Part shown: piece after piece, positions 53,278 to 61,901 of the stretch
Layout: each line of letters starts with the position of its first letter
Position numbering within the stretch: the first letter of the stretch is position 1
DNA from: VXYL01 sp965208525
GTDB taxonomy: Bacteria > Pseudomonadota > Gammaproteobacteria > Pseudomonadales > Azotimanducaceae
Reading direction: 5' to 3'
Assembly: GCA_965208525.1 (NCBI GenBank)
Contig: OZ242340.1
Coordinates: 186,001 to 250,000, forward strand
Length of the DNA: 64,000 bases
Notes under the pieces: generated by a model
Told to the model about the DNA's origin: nothing
Databases searched by the model: none
The model's input: the letters and a program-made list of their open reading frames with translations, nothing else
Position numbers and translations under genes: made by a program

Positions 53278-53585
53278 ACCCCGCTGCCGACGAACACCAC
53301 GACGCCGCGTATGACCGTCTCATTCTTCGCGTCTATCACGCACTCGACCCGGCACGGATTCAACGTGCAGAGGGTACGTTGACCGTTTCGTTTCTGGAAG
53401 CGCCGGATCGCCGTTGTCTCGCCTTCAACCCCGTCCCAGACGCCGACGAAACAGCCGTCGACGGCTGGTGCATCCGGGTCAATCCAGACGAAATCGCCGT
53501 CTCGAAAGCGCGGCTCCATGCAGTCGTCGCCGACGCGAACGATGAATGTCTCTGGGCCGAACCCCGTCACTCGCGTCGTTCGCAT
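53274..53585 (-). CDS. S24/LexA-type peptidase domain, active site altered
   Basis: About 103 residues from ATG 53585: IVRVGDDCMEPRFRDGDFVW then VDGCFVGVWDGVEGETTAIR and RGVVVFVGSGV, the S24 fold of LexA, UmuD and phage repressors. The catalytic serine (GDSMEP) is cysteine and the lysine position (xxKR) reads AIRRF, so self-cleavage is doubtful. Upstream residues (WRVVTDIAHLPAPPRFPQ) in another frame suggest a longer ancestral repressor. Confidence 0.55.
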   Translation of the reverse strand: MRTTRVTGFGPETFIVRVGDDCMEPRFRDGDFVWIDPDAPAVDGCFVGVWDGVEGETTAIRRFQKRNGQRTLCTLNPCRVECVIDAKNETVIRGVVVFVGSGV

Positions 53586-53888
53586 CGGTGCGTCCGGCGA
53601 TGAACCACTTCCCGTCCCTGCGGAAAACGCGGCGGCGCGGGCAAATGCGCGATGTCCGTGACGACACGCCAAACCTGGATCATGCCGCTAGTCCTCCACG
53701 CCTGTCGTGCAATACTGTCTAAATTTACAATATGTCTGAAGGGATGTGTAGTCGGCGGCGCCTTCGAGCCGCACTCTAGCCGCCTTCGGCGACCCGAACC
53801 CGCTTGCAGCAAGCCGCGATAGATGCGGCCCGAGCAACATTCACGTTCTCGCCAGCTCCAAGGCCGCCAGCCTCGGCGACCCTGTACC

Positions 53889-54926
53889 TCAACCCGACGA
53901 CGACCGCCCGGTGACAGTGCATTGAGCGGGGGAGGGCGGCGATTCGGGACCGGCTGCCGCGCCCGCGACAGGGATCGAAGCCCGCAAGGGCCGAGCCTCG
54001 GCTTGCCGAGGCTCGGTACGAAGTACGGAGAGCCCCAGCCCGAGGGGATCTGTCAATGGCAGGTTGTGCGCGTCAAGTTGTGCAAATGGTTTGGTCTGGC
54101 GTGCGTGTGCCCATGCAGCTTTCCAGAGCTCCTCCTTCCTGAGTTCCCCGAGGAAGTCCATGTTCAGGTAGCGGCTGGCCTCGAGCCAGTCCTCGTGGGT
54201 CTCGACGGCAAGGGCGCGGACCAGGCGGAGGCAGCTGTCGCGGTTGGGGAAGATGCGCACGACGCGGGTGCGGCGCCGGATCTCCTCGTTGAGGCGTTCG
54301 AGCATGTTGGTGCTCTTTGAGGTGCCTGTGGTGCTGGCGCGGCAGGCGGCAGGAGGTCCAGGTCGTCTCGATGCGGTCCGCGACCCAGTCGGTGAGCCTG
54401 GGGTACTTGGCCTGCCATCGGCGGAGCCAGGCAGCGAGGTCGGCGCGCGCCTCGTCGACGTGGTGGCGGTCGTAGAGCCAGCGCGGTTCCTGCTGGCAGT
54501 CGTCTTCGGCCTTGCGCGGGATGTGGTCGAGGGCGTTCCTGAGGGAAGTGCACGCGCCACCCTCGGGTGGCGCATGCAGCGCTGCCAGGCGGCCTCGCTG
54601 AGCACCTCGCGGATCGCCTTGACGAGGCCGCCGTGGTCGCCGCTGACGACGAACTCGACGCCGTGCAGGCCGCGCTCGCGGAGTCCGGCGAGGAACGCCT
54701 TCCAGCTGCTGCGGCTTTCGCGGCCCGCGAGTTCGACGCCGAGGATGTGGCGGCGGCCGTCCCAGCCGACGCCGATGGCGACCAGCACCGCCTGCGAGTG
54801 GGTGACGCCGTCCTCGCGCACCTTCTCGTAGCGGGCGTCGAGGATGAGGTAGGGCTTCGGCCCGTCGAGCTCGCGCCCGGCGAAGGCGGCGAGGGTCCTG
54901 CCGAGCCGCGTTGGTTTGGTAAACAT
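53889..54926 (-). pseudogene. IS256-family transposase remnant
   Basis: KPYLILDARYEKVREDGVTH, VLVAIGVGWDGRRHILGVEL and VEFVVSGDHGGLVKAIREVL are IS256 blocks with the DDE Asps. Later parts (LRNALDHIPRKAEDDCQQEP, WQAKYPRLTDWVADRIETTW) are in a second frame, returning to the first for TNMLERLNEEIRRRTRVVRI and onwards. The N-terminal third is missing. The join at about 54926 abuts the XRE gene's upstream region. Confidence 0.75.
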
Positions 54927-54994
54927 CGAGCAACGGCCTTGCTGACGTTCGGGACGTTGACATCGGCAGAGTTCGGGCTGTACGCTCCCCGTGA

Positions 54995-55307
54995 ATGCAG
55001 GCTAGCAGTGACAGGCTGTACGTGGCGTTTGGCCAGCTGGTGGTGGCACACCGGCAGCGCTTGACGGGGATGACGCAGGCCGAACTCGGCCGGCGGATCG
55101 GCCTCATCTCGGACGTCCGTGACAAACATCGAACAGGGCCGGCATCACGTTTCGCTCGCGCAGTTCGTGCGGATTGCGAGAGTGCTTGAGGTTCGCCCGA
55201 AGCGCTATTGCCGTCGTCGGCGCGAGATTCGGGGGGCCTCTATCGTGGCGGACCGCCTCCCAGAGGACCTGCCGACGGAACTGGTCGAATGGGCAAAACG
55301 GCTCTAG
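54995..55307 (+). pseudogene. XRE-family helix-turn-helix regulator, frameshifted near 55110
   Basis: MQASSDRLYVAFGQLVVAHR, then MTQAELGRRIGL in one frame and TSVTNIEQGRHHVSLAQFVR, IARVLEVRP in the next give a complete XRE helix-turn-helix. The second frame ends LPEDLPTELVEWAKRL, as regulators paired with ImmA peptidases often do. One net base separates the frames. The gene is 17 bases from the ImmA gene. Confidence 0.65.
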
Positions 55308-55324
55308 CGGATGACGGGTGAGTA

Positions 55325-55869
55325 GTGGCAAGACGCCGTGCGCGTAGCATCACGACGCTCGGACCGATCGCCGCGAACCTGCTGAAGGCCGCGGATGTGA
55401 CAGGGCCGCCCGTTCCGGTAGCAGCAATCGCAAACGCGCTGGGGGCGACCGTCCGCTACGCACCGTTCCAGGGCGAACTCGCCGGCATGCTGATCCGCAA
55501 CGATGCGGACGCGGGTGCCGTGATCGGGGTCAACTCGGTCCATCACTCGAATCGTCAGCGCTTTACGATCGCGCACGAGTGCGGTCACCTGCGATTGCAC
55601 ACAGGCGGGCGAACGTACGTGGGTCAGTCCTTCCGGATCAATCGGCGCGACGAGGTGTCCTCCCAGGCAACGGATGCCGAGGAGATCGAGGCCAACCGGT
55701 TCGCCGCAGAACTGCTCATGCCTACGACATGATCAAGGAGGATCTGATGGCGTACCAGCCCGACATCGAAGACGAGGAAGAGTTGCGGGAGCTTGCGGAC
55801 CGATATGGCGCAAGTCTACAGGCGCTCACGTTGCGGATTCGGAACGTCGTCGAACACCGCCTGTTCTGA
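55325..55869 (+). pseudogene. ImmA/IrrE-family metallopeptidase, frameshifted near 55728
   Basis: About 135 residues are intact: LGATVRYAPFQGELAGMLIR, VNSVHHSNRQRFTIAHECGH with HExxH zinc motif, and EIEANRFAAELLMP with the third ligand (Glu). The conserved tail (MIKEDLMAYQPDIEDEEELR, RYGASLQALTLRI) follows one frame off; one A is probably missing. ImmA peptidases cleave the paired XRE repressor to switch on a locus. The zinc site is encoded before the shift, so the short form may still fold. Confidence 0.7.
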
Positions 55870-55894
55870 TGGCCATCGGGCGCCGGAGCGCGGG

Positions 55895-56806
55895 ATGACC
55901 GACTTGCTTTCCGATGACGTGGCCGACTGGAGGTTTGCGAGAACCATGTCGCCCTATCTCGAGATGGGGGCGTACGAAGCACTGTGGGACCAAGACGGGG
56001 CGACGTTCAGAAGATTGGCGAACCGCTTCGCGGAAACGCCGGGCCAACTGCCGTCCGATTTCGTGCCTGCTGAACTTGCTGCCGAATATGCCGCTATGGT
56101 GTGGCAGCGGTTCGAGCAGGCGGGTGTGGGGCGATTCGGCGTGCGGGTGTTCGGGGAGGCGGAGTACCCCGCGCGGCTGCGGGACGCGGCTCACCCTGTG
56201 GAGCTGCTCTATTTCGCTGGTTGCTGGGACTTGGTTTGGGAAGCGTCCGTGGCCGTCGTCGGGACGAGAAACGCTACCGGCGACGGGTTGGCACGGACGC
56301 GCAAACTAGTCAAGGCGCTGGTGGCGGATGGGTACACGGTGGCATCGGGTCTTGCGGCAGGTGTGGATACCGTGGCGCACGAGACGGCGATCGACGCTGG
56401 CGGACAAACCGTGGCGGTGATAGGTACGCCGTTGTCCGCAGCGTATCCGAAGGAGAACGTCGAGCTACAGCGCAAGATCGCGCAAGAACACCTGCTTGTC
56501 AGCCAGGTCCCCGTGAAGCGGTACGAGAACCGGGACTTCCGGTGGAACCGGGCGTTTTTTCCGGAGCGGAACGCGACGATGTCGGCGCTGAGCGTGGCGA
56601 CCGTGATTGTTGAGGCGGGCGAGACGTCCGGGGCGCTGATTCAGGCGCGCCAGGCACTAGGACAGGGGCGCAAGCTGTTCATCCTAGACAGTTGCTTCCG
56701 TCGCGGACTCGACTGGCCCGAAAAGCTAGAGGCGCAGGGGGCAGTCAGGGTGAAGGAGTATGGCGACATCCAGGGGGAACTTCCCCCGCCGCGCGACAAC
56801 GGTTGA
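55895..56806 (+). CDS. DprA/Smf-like (SLOG-fold) protein
   Basis: 303 residues. A variable N-terminal 100 residues is followed by the DprA Rossmann core: ASVAVVGTRNATGDGLARTR, VASGLAAGVDTVAHETAIDA, TVAVIGTPLSAAYPKENVEL, FPERNATMSALSVATVIVEA and GALIQARQALGQGRKLFILD. Classical DprA loads RecA on incoming DNA. Stand-alone versions beside XRE/ImmA and a phosphoribosyltransferase belong to the SLOG-type nucleotide-linked conflict systems described by comparative genomics. The ATG at 55895 follows GGAGCG. The C-terminal winged helix of true DprA is absent. Confidence 0.8.
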   Translation: MTDLLSDDVADWRFARTMSPYLEMGAYEALWDQDGATFRRLANRFAETPGQLPSDFVPAELAAEYAAMVWQRFEQAGVGRFGVRVFGEAEYPARLRDAAHPVELLYFAGCWDLVWEASVAVVGTRNATGDGLARTRKLVKALVADGYTVASGLAAGVDTVAHETAIDAGGQTVAVIGTPLSAAYPKENVELQRKIAQEHLLVSQVPVKRYENRDFRWNRAFFPERNATMSALSVATVIVEAGETSGALIQARQALGQGRKLFILDSCFRRGLDWPEKLEAQGAVRVKEYGDIQGELPPPRDNG

Positions 56807-57425
56807 CGAGCTTACCCGCCGGGACCACTACTACCTAGACGAAATGGACCGATGCGCGTTCATCGGCGAGTACACGGCGCGGGCGGGCTTCAGGCACAGC
56901 GAGACCAATCAGCTCATCTTCAATCTGAAGAAACGTACGGACCGGCGCGGGAAGTCGGACTGGCGATACAAGGAGCTCGCGATCCAGCAGGCGGGCCGGG
57001 CATTTGCGGGGGTTCTGAATGAGCGGACGTTGGACGAGTACGCGTTCGTGCCGGTGCCGCCATCCAAGGCCCGCGACGATCCGGAGTACGACGATCGGAT
57101 GGTGCAGGTGATCCGTGAGATTCGGCCGGGATATCCGGTGGACATGCGCGAACTGATCGTTCAGACCGTGAGCACGGAGGCCTTTCATGGGAGCGCGCAG
57201 AGACTCCGACCAGAGCAACTCGCCGATATCTACCGGATTGATGAGGCTGCAGCGGCGCCCACCCCGAAGGCAGTGGTGATCGTGGACGACGTCCTGACGA
57301 CGGGCGCCCATTTCAAGGCGGCGCAGTCCGTGCTCGTAGAGCGGTTTCCCGGGATTTCAGTGTTCGGGTTGTTCGTTGCGAGGCGAGTACCGGAGGAGGC
57401 CGACTTCGACCCGTTGTTCGAGTGA
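56760..57425 (+). CDS. Phosphoribosyltransferase-like protein (PRTase fold)
   Basis: 221 residues with the PRPP-binding loop AVVIVDDVLTTGAHFKAA (residues about 172-190) and upstream blocks YAFVPVPPSKARDDPEYDDR and PVDMRELIVQ. ComF-like use of a KARDDPEYD-type hood. It overlaps the DprA-like gene by 47 bases, so the two are coupled; an ATG at 56844 is a shorter alternative. A true nucleotide-salvage role is unlikely given the company; a regulatory or nucleotide-sensing job with the SLOG protein is inferred. Confidence 0.7.
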   Translation: MATSRGNFPRRATTVDELTRRDHYYLDEMDRCAFIGEYTARAGFRHSETNQLIFNLKKRTDRRGKSDWRYKELAIQQAGRAFAGVLNERTLDEYAFVPVPPSKARDDPEYDDRMVQVIREIRPGYPVDMRELIVQTVSTEAFHGSAQRLRPEQLADIYRIDEAAAAPTPKAVVIVDDVLTTGAHFKAAQSVLVERFPGISVFGLFVARRVPEEADFDPLFE

Positions 57426-57460
57426 GACGACGGTCGCTGTTGGGACTGCGCGCCCAGGGG

Positions 57461-57468
57461 AAATTTTA
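57461..57468. repeat. 8-bp target-site duplication, left (AAATTTTA)
   Basis: Matches AAATTTTA at 61932-61939. Eight-base duplications are characteristic of IS1595-type transposition. Confidence 0.8.
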
Positions 57469-57533
57469 GGGAATTGTGTAGCAAAGTGCACGGGCTGGCG
57501 CAATCCTGCCCCGGCTAGCTCTTGCGCGGCAGG

Positions 57534-57842
57534 TTAGCTGCGCCGGTATTCCGCGGGCATCTCCTCGGTGCCTTGCAGCCACCCCAGAACCTTTGCCAGC
57601 ACGCTTTGATCGTCGGTGGCATCCAGCTTGGCCTTTACCCCGGCGATAAGGTACCTGTCGTCGATGGGCCGACTGACCCTCATCGCCGCCTGGTTTGTGA
57701 TCCACCGGTGCAATTCCTGCGCTGCGTTTGCCACGTTGCTTTCGTGTCTGGCACTGGCCTCGCCGTCCTTGATTGCCTGCCGGACGGCATCCGCCGTTTC
57801 CTCGATGAGGCGCCCCCAGTCACTTTGATCGCGCAAGTTCAT
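57534..57842 (-). CDS. Passenger gene, unknown soluble protein
   Basis: 102 residues, mostly helical (MNLRDQSDWGRLIEETADAV, AQELHRWITNQAAMRVSRPI, SVLAKVLGWLQGTEEMPAEY). Not recognised. First gene inside the transposon's left end. Confidence 0.5.
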   Translation of the reverse strand: MNLRDQSDWGRLIEETADAVRQAIKDGEASARHESNVANAAQELHRWITNQAAMRVSRPIDDRYLIAGVKAKLDATDDQSVLAKVLGWLQGTEEMPAEYRRS

Positions 57843-57891
57843 AGGGCTGGTTGCTCTTGGGTTTGAACCGACTAGAATGCACACGGGCCGG

Positions 57892-57960
57892 CGGGGGTAG
57901 CAGGTTTGCGGTCCAGTCTTGAAACGGCATGGGCACGCGGGTTCGATTCCCCGTACCTCC
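57892..57960 (+). other. tRNA-like sequence
   Basis: GGGGGTA at one end pairs with TACCTCC at the other (one G-U), and a T-loop-like GGGTTCGATTCCC lies between, but the T-stem has two mismatches and no clean anticodon arm forms in 69 bases. Probably a degraded tRNA/tmRNA 3' part or an attachment-site relic rather than a working tRNA. Confidence 0.3.
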
Positions 57961-58021
57961 ACACCGGCCTGTGTGTGCGGAAGCACTGTACCCCATCGGG
58001 CCGTGTTCAGGCAACTCGCTA

Positions 58022-58273
58022 TCAGTTGCCGACAAGCTCCCAGTCCTGGCTGTTGTCGCCTCCCACGCGGCGCACCAGCGTGCCCTCCATCCGCTGCAAG
58101 GCCAGTCGCACCGTAACGTTGTGGCTGTCACGCTCCGCCCCGTCTTGATCGCCAAACAGCGCCCGGCGAATCCTTGGAGTTGTGCTGGTGCCGCCAGCGT
58201 TGGCCATGGCGGCAAGGATGGCTGCGCGCAGGTTGGCCTCGGCTATTGCTGCCAGTGCTTGGGGCGGGATCAT
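58022..58273 (-). CDS. Passenger gene, small unknown protein
   Basis: 83 residues (MIPPQALAAIAEANLRAAIL, TPRIRRALFGDQDGAERDSH, VTVRLALQRMEGTLVRRVGG). The pattern suggests a winged-helix-like fold. It diverges from the transposase gene with 39 bases between the starts, so it may regulate transposition (inference). Confidence 0.45.
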   Translation of the reverse strand: MIPPQALAAIAEANLRAAILAAMANAGGTSTTPRIRRALFGDQDGAERDSHNVTVRLALQRMEGTLVRRVGGDNSQDWELVGN

Positions 58274-58312
58274 GGCGCGATTCCTTTTTGCCAAACAACG
58301 GGACACTAGCAC

Positions 58313-59333
58313 ATGGCCGTTATCGAGTACGACAGCGAAGGCAAGCCGCACAACGCCAGCGGCAAGCGCATCGCCGAAACCATCAGCGTTACCGAGCTTT
58401 TTCGCATGTTCCCCGATGAGGACGCCTGCTACCAGTGGCTTGAGAATGTGCGCTGGCAGGGCACGCCGGTTTGCCCGCACTGCGGCGGCATGGACAACAT
58501 CGTCAAGGACAAGCGCCCGCGCCACTGGCGGCACAAGGACAAGAGCTGCCGCAAGCGGCTCGCCGCCACCACCGGCACCTGCATGCACGCCACCAAGCGC
58601 CCCCTGCAAGACTGGATTTACGCGATCTACACCGTGGTCACGTCGCGCAAGGGCGTAAGCGCCATGCAGCTTTCCAAGGAGCTGGGGGTGCAGTACCGCA
58701 CCGCGTGGCACATGCTGCGCCGCATCAGGGAGGCGTGCGGCAAGGGGACTTCCTGCTGGGCAACGTGGTGGAGGTTGACGAGACCTACATCGGCGGCAAG
58801 GAGGCCAACAAGCACGCCAGCAAGAAGCTGAACGCCGGCCGCGGCGCGGTGGGCAAGCAGGCGGTGGCAGGCGTGCGCGAGCGCGGGGGCAAGGTCAGGG
58901 CGCAGCCGGTGGATCGCACCGACAGGGCCAACCTAAACCACTTCATCGAAAGCCGCGTGAAGGCGGGAACCACGGGTTACACGGACGAGGCGGCTGCCTA
59001 CGGGGCGCTGCCCACACCCTTAACGGGTACCGCCACGAGACCGTGGCGCATGGCAGGGGCGAGTACGTGCGTGGCAGCGTGCACACCAACGGCATCGAGG
59101 CGGTGTGGGCGGTGCTCAAGCGTTCGATTCACGGCACTTGGCACCACGTCAGCCCCAAGCACCTGCCCCGCTACGTGGACGAGGCCACCTTTAGGCTCAA
59201 CGAGGGCAACTGCGAGGTTGACACGGTTGACCGGATGCGCGACTTTGCGCAGGGCATCCACGGCAGGCGGCTACGCTACAAGGACCTGATCGCTCCCAAC
59301 GGCAAGTCAGCCAAGCCGGTGCAGGCACGATAA
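58313..59333 (+). pseudogene. IS1595-family (ISXO2-like) transposase, two frameshifts
   Basis: Three frames join into about 340 residues: zinc ribbon (CPHCGGMDNIVKDKRPRHWR, CRKRLAATTGTCMHATKRPL), helix-turn-helix (KGVSAMQLSKELGVQYRTAW, HMLRRIREACGKG), then VVEVDETYIGGKEANKH (first Asp), GYTDEAAAY (second Asp), and HTNGIEAVWAVLKRSIHGTW, HHVSPKHLPRYVDEATFR. One G is missing in AAGGGGA near 58745 and one A near 59013. Both losses are in short homopolymers, so assembly error is possible. Confidence 0.8.
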
Positions 59334-59358
59334 CCACACACAAGGAGCAACCCCCCCC

Positions 59359-59529
59359 ATGCAGCAACATCATCCTGGTGGCGGCGAGGGCCAAGACGAA
59401 GGAGAAAGCGGCGGTGGCGATGGCGGCAGCCAAGAGCCACAGCAGCCGTCAACCCCCGATTGGGAGGAAACCACCGAGAAGCGGGAGGCCCCGATCAAGT
59501 ATCCACCACAGCGTCCACAGGGGGGCTAG
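59359..59529 (+). CDS. Passenger gene, small glycine/glutamate-rich protein
   Basis: 56 residues (MQQHHPGGGEGQDEGESGGG and on), low complexity. AAGGAG lies 12 bases upstream across a C8 run. It follows the transposase by 25 bases. Confidence 0.4.
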   Translation: MQQHHPGGGEGQDEGESGGGDGGSQEPQQPSTPDWEETTEKREAPIKYPPQRPQGG

Positions 59530-60054
59530 CGCAAGCAGAACCAGCGACAGGAAAGCAAAACGGGCCTTGCGCCCGTTTTGCACCTCGTTGTGGCCTGCCG
59601 ATTTCTCCAGGCGCCTGATATGCATGGCGCGGAGGTGGGACAACTGGTCCTTGGCCCCCATGCCCAGCCATTCCTCCACTTGGTCTTTGCTCTTTGGCGT
59701 GATCGCCAGCGCGTTCCTGTAGGTGCGGGTCCACATGGCAGACAGCGCCAAGATCGCGCTGCCAAACAGCGTGGCGACGGCACCCCACAGGGACACTTGC
59801 AGGCTAGCGCATAGCTCCGACGCTGTGGCAGTAAACACAAAGCCCGCGCTCGCCAAGGGCACAGCTACCGTTAGGCACCGCTGTGCCTTGGCCTCAATGC
59901 GATCAAAGTGAACGTCAGCACCGCGCGCGCGCTCAAGGTACTGGCCATGAAGCAGTTCTAGCGCCTGCGGTTGGGCCTGGTCAAGAGCAATGCCTTCCAA
60001 GGGGGATTTCCCCTCCCCGCTCGATACCCCTTTTCGCTGCGCTGGCCACCGCAT
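59449..60054 (-). CDS. Passenger gene, membrane protein
   Basis: 201 residues with two N-side helices (LTVAVPLASAGFVFTATASE; WGAVATLFGSAILALSAMWT), an amphipathic middle and one or two C-terminal helices (FAFLSLVLLALAPLWTLWWI). The layout recalls SLATT-type effectors only in outline. It overlaps the small plus-strand ORF by 81 bases. Confidence 0.5.
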   Translation of the reverse strand: MRWPAQRKGVSSGEGKSPLEGIALDQAQPQALELLHGQYLERARGADVHFDRIEAKAQRCLTVAVPLASAGFVFTATASELCASLQVSLWGAVATLFGSAILALSAMWTRTYRNALAITPKSKDQVEEWLGMGAKDQLSHLRAMHIRRLEKSAGHNEVQNGRKARFAFLSLVLLALAPLWTLWWILDRGLPLLGGFLPIGG

Positions 60055-60104
60055 TTGCCTAGCATAGCAAAACGGCAATTGGCAAGCTAAATCGCCCCGG
60101 TTTC

Positions 60105-60314
60105 CTACCTCCGCCGATGGAAGAAGCCGAAGTAGATGTAGAGCACCGCGGCAATGCCGGTTGCGGCAACGCCGATGTCCCCATAGGTGGGGTTGACCTG
60201 CAGCCCCAGGAACATGGTGATCCTGAACAGAACCCACAGCCCGAAGATGGCCGCGGCGTGCGCCAAGAGCTTCGTTGCCACTCTCAGGCCCCGGCCATGC
60301 GCATGACTTGGCAT
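60105..60314 (-). CDS. Passenger gene, two-TM small membrane protein
   Basis: 69 residues (MPSHAHGRGLRVATKLLAHA, then AAIFGLWVLFRITMFLGLQV, IGVAATGIAAVLYIYFGFFH). AAGGAGG is 5 bases before the ATG at 60314. Confidence 0.55.
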   Translation of the reverse strand: MPSHAHGRGLRVATKLLAHAAAIFGLWVLFRITMFLGLQVNPTYGDIGVAATGIAAVLYIYFGFFHRRR

Positions 60315-60440
60315 GGGTGCCTCCTTGTATCCATCCATGTGAAAGGGGCGACGGAAACTACAGGATGCCGGGGGAGGGTCAAGGGCTTTTCCTGCACCAC
60401 GGCGTTGCGCCCTCGCATGGGGGGGAGTACCTCGACAGGG

Positions 60441-61109
60441 TTAGCTTGCCTGGCTTGCACGGCGGGTGCCGTCCTGCCACTCCTCCATGGTTTTGGTGCC
60501 TTTCTCGCGGTTGCAGGGAGGGCACAGCAGTTGCAGGTTGGCCACGTCATCGGTGCCGCCCCGCGCCCTGGGCATGATGTGATCCACCTCCAGAATGCGG
60601 AAGTGGTACGACATGCCGCACCCTGCGCACGCGCCCTCCTGCTCGCCAAACAGGCGGCCCTTGTGTGCTCTCGGGGCGCTGCCTGGAACGTCGCCGTTTG
60701 GGGGCTTGGGCGGCGCTGTGCCGGGTGCCTGCGGCTTGCCCATCGCCGCAAGGAAGTCGCCGATGTTGGGCGGCTCCTGTTCGAACCAGTTGAAGCCAAA
60801 CACGCGTTCGCGCTCCTGCGGCACGGAGCCGTCAAGCCCCAGCCCGTGGCCGGGTGCCCCGGTTGCCTTGTTGACCACGAGGATGGTCAGCGCAGGCCAG
60901 TCGCGCTGCTGGCACAGCCTGTAGATGGGGTCAAGCCATCTGCCCACGTGCCGCCAGTGGCCGCCCATGATTTCGGCAATGTCGCTGTATCGGTAGGTGC
61001 GGCGATCCTTGGCCGCGCAGATCAGCAGTCCCCACAACAGCAGGGCTTTTTGTTCTTGGCTCACGGGGCGCTCCCCTTGGCTGGGGCGGCGCGTTGCATT
61101 TTCGGCCAC
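60441..61109 (-). CDS. HNH endonuclease, passenger gene
   Basis: 222 residues: N-terminal DNA-binding-like region (LLLWGLLICAAKDRRTYRYS, DIAEIMGGHWRHVGRWLDPI) and a C-terminal HNH domain with CAGCG, EVDHIMPRARGGTDDVANLQ and LLCPPCNREKGTK (four cysteines, the HNH core H-x-N). Could serve the element's defence or mobility. The N-terminal part resembles a winged helix preceding HNH in several stand-alone nucleases. Confidence 0.8.
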   Translation of the reverse strand: MAENATRRPSQGERPVSQEQKALLLWGLLICAAKDRRTYRYSDIAEIMGGHWRHVGRWLDPIYRLCQQRDWPALTILVVNKATGAPGHGLGLDGSVPQERERVFGFNWFEQEPPNIGDFLAAMGKPQAPGTAPPKPPNGDVPGSAPRAHKGRLFGEQEGACAGCGMSYHFRILEVDHIMPRARGGTDDVANLQLLCPPCNREKGTKTMEEWQDGTRRASQAS

Positions 61110-61454
61110 ACCTTTGGTAGCTTTTGCCCCGCGCCGCTTGCGGCGTAAACGCCGGGGAGCGGTGCCGCGAAGTTGCCAAACTAGCGAGGCACCCGCCCCG
61201 GGCTCCTAACGACCCAGCCGGGTGACCGGGCCGTTACTAACGCCCAGTGGATGCCACGGGGTTCCCGCCCCTTCACCACCTTGCGGCGGCTCTTGTATCT
61301 GACGGGTGACCCGGCCATTGCTGGCCGAGTGGCACCAAGAGGGCGTTAGCGTCGTTCATCTAGAACCGGTAAGCCGGGAATGTCAAGCGCCGATTTGCAC
61401 GGCGCAGGCACAGCGGGTATGGTGCTCGGAGCCACACACACTGGACAAGGCACC
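61110..61454. other. Noncoding stretch with large inverted repeat
   Basis: TAACGCCC (about 61239) and GGGCGTTA (about 61332) bracket GC-rich palindromes such as CCGGGTGACCGGG and GGGTGACCCGG. No gene; a structured RNA or the element's regulatory centre is possible. Confidence 0.35.
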
Positions 61455-61574
61455 ATGACTGACCAAGACGATCAGGGGCGGCGTTCGCACCGCATTGCGG
61501 TGGCGCAGCTAGTTGTGCTGGTGGCGATTGCCGCCCTGCTTGCGCCCATCGCATGGGTGTTTCTCGCGCCATGA
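61455..61574 (+). CDS. Passenger gene, 39-residue membrane peptide
   Basis: MTDQDDQGRRSHRIAVAQLV then VLVAIAALLAPIAWVFLAP. Paralog of the peptide at 43686. Its stop overlaps the next ATG (ATGA). Confidence 0.5.
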   Translation: MTDQDDQGRRSHRIAVAQLVVLVAIAALLAPIAWVFLAP

Positions 61575-61738
61575 ACCGCGACGAGATTGACAAGGTGGAG
61601 CGCGACCCGGTTGCGCGCAAGGACCTTGAGGACGCGCTTAAGCAGGTGCTAACGGCACCGCGTGGCGACGTGCGTAGCGAGAACCGCGAACCTACAAGGA
61701 AGGAGCTTGGGCGGCGCTGGAAGCTAAGGCGGCGGTGA
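61571..61738 (+). CDS. Passenger gene, small charged protein
   Basis: 55 residues (MNRDEIDKVERDPVARKDLE, RKELGRRWKLRRR). Coupled to the membrane peptide upstream. Confidence 0.5.
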   Translation: MNRDEIDKVERDPVARKDLEDALKQVLTAPRGDVRSENREPTRKELGRRWKLRRR

Positions 61739-61751
61739 ATTGGGAATTCAA

Positions 61752-61901
61752 ATGCGACCCCTGCGCCTTGCCTCGCTGCTTTTGCCGATGCCGGCCATGT
61801 TGCTGGCGCTGTGGTTTGGCGGCGTCGTTGCGGCAGCCGTCGTGATCATCGCCGCCGTGGCAGTTGAGGCGTGGCTTGCGCAGCGGTCAGATGGGGAATA
61901 G
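61752..61901 (+). CDS. Passenger gene, 49-residue membrane peptide
   Basis: MRPLRLASLLLPMPAMLLAL then VVAAAVVIIAAVAVEAWLAQ. One long hydrophobic helix pair. Last gene before the right inverted repeat. Confidence 0.45.
   Translation: MRPLRLASLLLPMPAMLLALWFGGVVAAAVVIIAAVAVEAWLAQRSDGE

Noticed and set aside
57257..57425. Classic competence operon (dprA-comF)
   Set aside because: DprA lacks its winged helix, the PRTase lacks the ComF zinc finger, and both sit beside XRE/ImmA in a mobile region.
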